DNA of 7,970 nucleotides, taken from an uncultured Clostridia bacterium. GTDB lineage: Bacteria > Bacillota > Clostridia > Christensenellales > Borkfalkiaceae. This document shows positions 6,257 through 7,970 of this stretch, one piece after another. The notes under the pieces are model-generated. The model was not told the DNA's origin, searched no databases, and was given only the letters and a program-made list of their open reading frames with translations. Positions within the stretch are counted from its first letter, which is position 1, and each line of letters begins with the position of its first letter. The translations under genes were made by a program, and so were the position numbers. The DNA is taken from contig CALGVF010000333.1 in the NCBI GenBank assembly GCA_937920115.1, forward strand, positions 1-7,970, read 5' to 3'.

Positions 6257-6587
6257 ACAGTAAAAACAACTTCCACTTGCTTTCCTCTATGAAGAGAGTT
6301 GCATTTGTAAACGAAGTGAGCAAAATTTCTGACCATTCTTGCTTTCCCCTTTGGGGAAAGTGTCTTGACGGAATGAAATGGAAGTCAAGACGATAGAGGT
6401 CATTAACGCAAACAATGTATGATACCCGCAACGTTCTCGGCAAACAAGACCTCTCTCGTCTTTTGTTCGCTCCGCTCGCAAAATCCACTTTTCCCAAAGG
6501 GGAAAGCAAGATAAATAGATATTGCCTTGTTTTTTGAAATAAAGGCTATTTGTCGCTAAAATCAAAATAGATTTCATTTTTTACAGT
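6251..6587. repeat. 11-bp direct repeat flanking the palindromic element
   Basis: TTTTTTACAGT occurs at 6251-6261 and again at 6577-6587, either side of a 315-bp stretch that contains the palindromic element. It may be a target-site duplication or a leftover of a local duplication. The T-rich composition makes chance recurrence plausible, and the repeats do not abut the 10-bp terminal inverted repeats. Confidence 0.35.
6276..6510. mobile_element. MITE-like palindromic repeat element, non-coding
   Basis: This 235-bp segment has 10-bp perfect terminal inverted repeats: CTTGCTTTCC at 6276-6285 and GGAAAGCAAG at 6501-6510. Inside are four further inverted repeats. CTTTCCCC-TTT-GGGGAAAG lies at 6342-6360. 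GTCTTGAC (6362-6369) faces GTCAAGAC (6384-6391). A 15-bp pair with one mismatch lies at 6387-6401 and 6448-6462. CTTTTCCC-AAA-GGGGAAAG lies at 6488-6506. CTTGCTTTCC also occurs internally at 6338-6347. The short open frames across it look like by-products, with no recognisable domain. A related end sits at 1-38. I recognise the general style as intergenic repeats common in uncultured gut Clostridia genomes, but transposition is inferred from the structure only. It could instead be a REP-like or RNA-level element. Confidence 0.6.
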
Positions 6588-6613
6588 CTACCGTATTAAA
6601 GTCGGCTATAAGT

Positions 6614-6655
6614 CGATTAAACGCATAAAACGGTTTTAATCGGTTAATTTTTAAC
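6614..6655 (+). promoter_or_regulatory. Candidate operator region upstream of the glycosidase gene
   Basis: Three overlapping or adjacent inverted repeats lie 33-74 bases before the glycosidase start: CGATTAAA/TTTAATCG (6614-6621 and 6635-6642), TAAAAC-G-GTTTTA (6626-6638), and GTTAA-TTT-TTAAC (6643-6655). Catabolic genes of this kind are often controlled by LacI-type or similar repressors binding such sites, but no regulator gene is in the window. TAAAAT (6661-6666) and TATAAA (6666-6671) could serve as -10 boxes, without a convincing -35. Confidence 0.35.
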
Positions 6656-6687
6656 GCCGATAAAATATAAAAAGAGATATAAACTTT

Positions 6688-7902
6688 ATGGATAAAGTAT
6701 CGTTATACATAAGAGAAAATTGGACTAAAACTTTCCACCCAGCCGAGAAACTCGCAGGCGACGTGAAAGTAGACCACCCCTACGTTTCGCCGTGCGCGAC
6801 GGACGTTTACACCGAAATATTCTATTGGGATACATATTTTATAAATATAGGACTTATGCTCGACGGGTACTCGGAACAGGCGAGATACAATATCGACAAC
6901 ATATCGAAGTTCATAAACAAACTCGGGTTTATGCCGAACGCGAACTATATTACCGACAGGTCGCAACCGCCGTTTTTTACGAAAATGGTATACGAATACT
7001 ACAAAAAGTCGGGCGATAAGTCGATTATCGACGATTATATCGAAACAATACTGAAAGAATACAAGTTTTGGGAAACGGAACGCAAGAACGAAATCGGACT
7101 TAATTCTTACAGAAACAACGGAGTCGAAGCCGACATTATACGCAATTACGAATGGCATCACGGCAGAGTCTGCGAGAGCGGCGAAACAAAGGAAGAACAA
7201 CTCACGATAGGCGGCGATATTATGGCGATAGCCGAAAGCGGACTCGATTTCAACATGCGTTTCAAAACGCCGAAAAGCCGCATTGCCGCTCACGAATTTT
7301 CGCATCTCGACTTAGACTGTATTCTATACGATATGGAAGTGAAGACCGCAGAAATGCTGCGTATTTTAAATCGCGACGGAGAAGCGGAAGAGTTCGACAA
7401 AGCCGCCGAAAAAAGAAAAGAACTTATGAATAAATACTATCTGACGAAAGACGGTATTTATCTCGACTATAATTTCGTGATGGGCAAGCACTCGGTGATT
7501 TTATCCGCGGCTTCGCTCTACCCTTACGCGTTCGGGGTATCGAACGACAAAGAGGGGGCGTTGAAAGTATTAAAGAGACTCGAACTCGAATACGGACTTT
7601 CGGCTTGCGAAAATCGCGACGACGATTTATTTTATCAATGGGACTATCCGTGCATGTGGCCTGCGGCGACCTGTCTCGCGTACATGGGGCTTAAAAATAT
7701 CGGGCTTGACGACGACGCGAAGCGAATTGCGGACAAATACGTTACGGTAGCGAGAAAGGTATTTGACGAAACGGGCAGACTGTGGGAAAAGTACGACGCG
7801 TTGACGGGAAAAATAGCGGTGACGAGCGAATACGAAACGATGCCGATGATGGGTTGGACTGCGGCGGTTTACCGTTATTTCGTAGAAATCGAGAAATTGT
7901 AA
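6688..7902 (+). CDS. GH37-like (trehalase-clan) glycoside hydrolase, cytosolic
   Basis: This is a 404-residue glycosidase of the trehalase-like (alpha/alpha)6-barrel clan; the substrate is uncertain. Trehalase-type motifs appear in order: ExxYWDTYF (E43, W47, D48), MPN followed by DRSQPPFF (R91), AESGLDF with D187, YQWDYP (Q317-P321), and EKYD followed by SEYETMPMMGW with E381 and W390. By analogy D187 is the general acid and E381 the base: E381-Y382 and G389-W390 keep the exact spacing of the trehalase EYxxQxGFGW motif. It is shorter than typical bacterial trehalases (about 550). It has no signal peptide, so it probably acts in the cytosol. The conserved RPExY-type segment before the acid motif is not recognisable, and Q, G and F of the last motif are replaced by M385, M387 and M388, so a disaccharide or oligosaccharide other than trehalose is possible. 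The ribosome binding site is weak (AGAGA about 11 bases upstream), but the N-terminus fits the family. It appears monocistronic within the window. Confidence 0.82.
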   Translation: MDKVSLYIRENWTKTFHPAEKLAGDVKVDHPYVSPCATDVYTEIFYWDTYFINIGLMLDGYSEQARYNIDNISKFINKLGFMPNANYITDRSQPPFFTKMVYEYYKKSGDKSIIDDYIETILKEYKFWETERKNEIGLNSYRNNGVEADIIRNYEWHHGRVCESGETKEEQLTIGGDIMAIAESGLDFNMRFKTPKSRIAAHEFSHLDLDCILYDMEVKTAEMLRILNRDGEAEEFDKAAEKRKELMNKYYLTKDGIYLDYNFVMGKHSVILSAASLYPYAFGVSNDKEGALKVLKRLELEYGLSACENRDDDLFYQWDYPCMWPAATCLAYMGLKNIGLDDDAKRIADKYVTVARKVFDETGRLWEKYDALTGKIAVTSEYETMPMMGWTAAVYRYFVEIEKL

Positions 7903-7970
7903 AAATAAAACAGGAAATGAAGTAAAACAATAAAAACTCTTATCTGTTTCGCGGACGAAGTCCTCTAACC

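Noticed and set aside
6255..6577. Two minus-strand frames (84 and 96 residues) across the repeat element
   Set aside because: They overlap each other in different frames, follow the palindromic repeats, and have no credible ribosome binding site or domain.
7903..7970. A new gene or terminator after the glycosidase
   Set aside because: ATG AAG TAA at 7916-7924 closes at once. The GGAC-GAA-GTCC palindrome (7953-7963) has only a 4-bp stem and no T-run, and the region is too short to support a call.

Overview
The window looks like chromosome from a low- to mid-GC Gram-positive bacterium, most likely an uncultured gut Clostridia-type Firmicute. This is inferred from textbook sigma-A promoters, AGGAG-type ribosome binding sites, a single-chain alpha2-type glycyl-tRNA synthetase, a CIRCE-like heat-shock operator, and an intergenic palindromic repeat resembling those common in such genomes. 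No marker present fixes the genus.

Layout, left to right. Positions 1-38 resemble the end of a repeat whose fuller relative lies at 6276-6510. Three genes then lie on the minus strand and are transcribed right to left: glnS (4574-2943), a CvpA-like membrane protein (2883-2116) and htpG (1956-67). The CvpA-like gene has its own perfect-consensus promoter abutting the glnS stop, and a hairpin/T-run terminator separates it from htpG. htpG has its own promoter followed by a 27-bp CIRCE-type operator and a nested leader hairpin. A divergent intergenic region (4575-4793) separates glnS from glyS (4794-6179, plus strand), which ends at a strong terminator. The gap 6180-6687 holds this terminator, a 235-bp palindromic MITE-like element and inverted repeats that could be operator sites. 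It is followed by a short, divergent trehalase-clan (GH37-like) glycosidase at 6688-7902. The last 68 bases hold nothing I can assign.

Functionally, the left two thirds are housekeeping genes: two aminoacyl-tRNA synthetases transcribed divergently, a chaperone and a small membrane protein. The glycosidase appears to be a separately regulated metabolic gene that shares no operon with the rest. I see no phage, CRISPR, toxin-antitoxin or defence module. The most interesting signals are regulatory (a CIRCE-like operator on htpG and a perfect sigma-A promoter), the intergenic repeat element, and the altered active-site motifs of the glycosidase.
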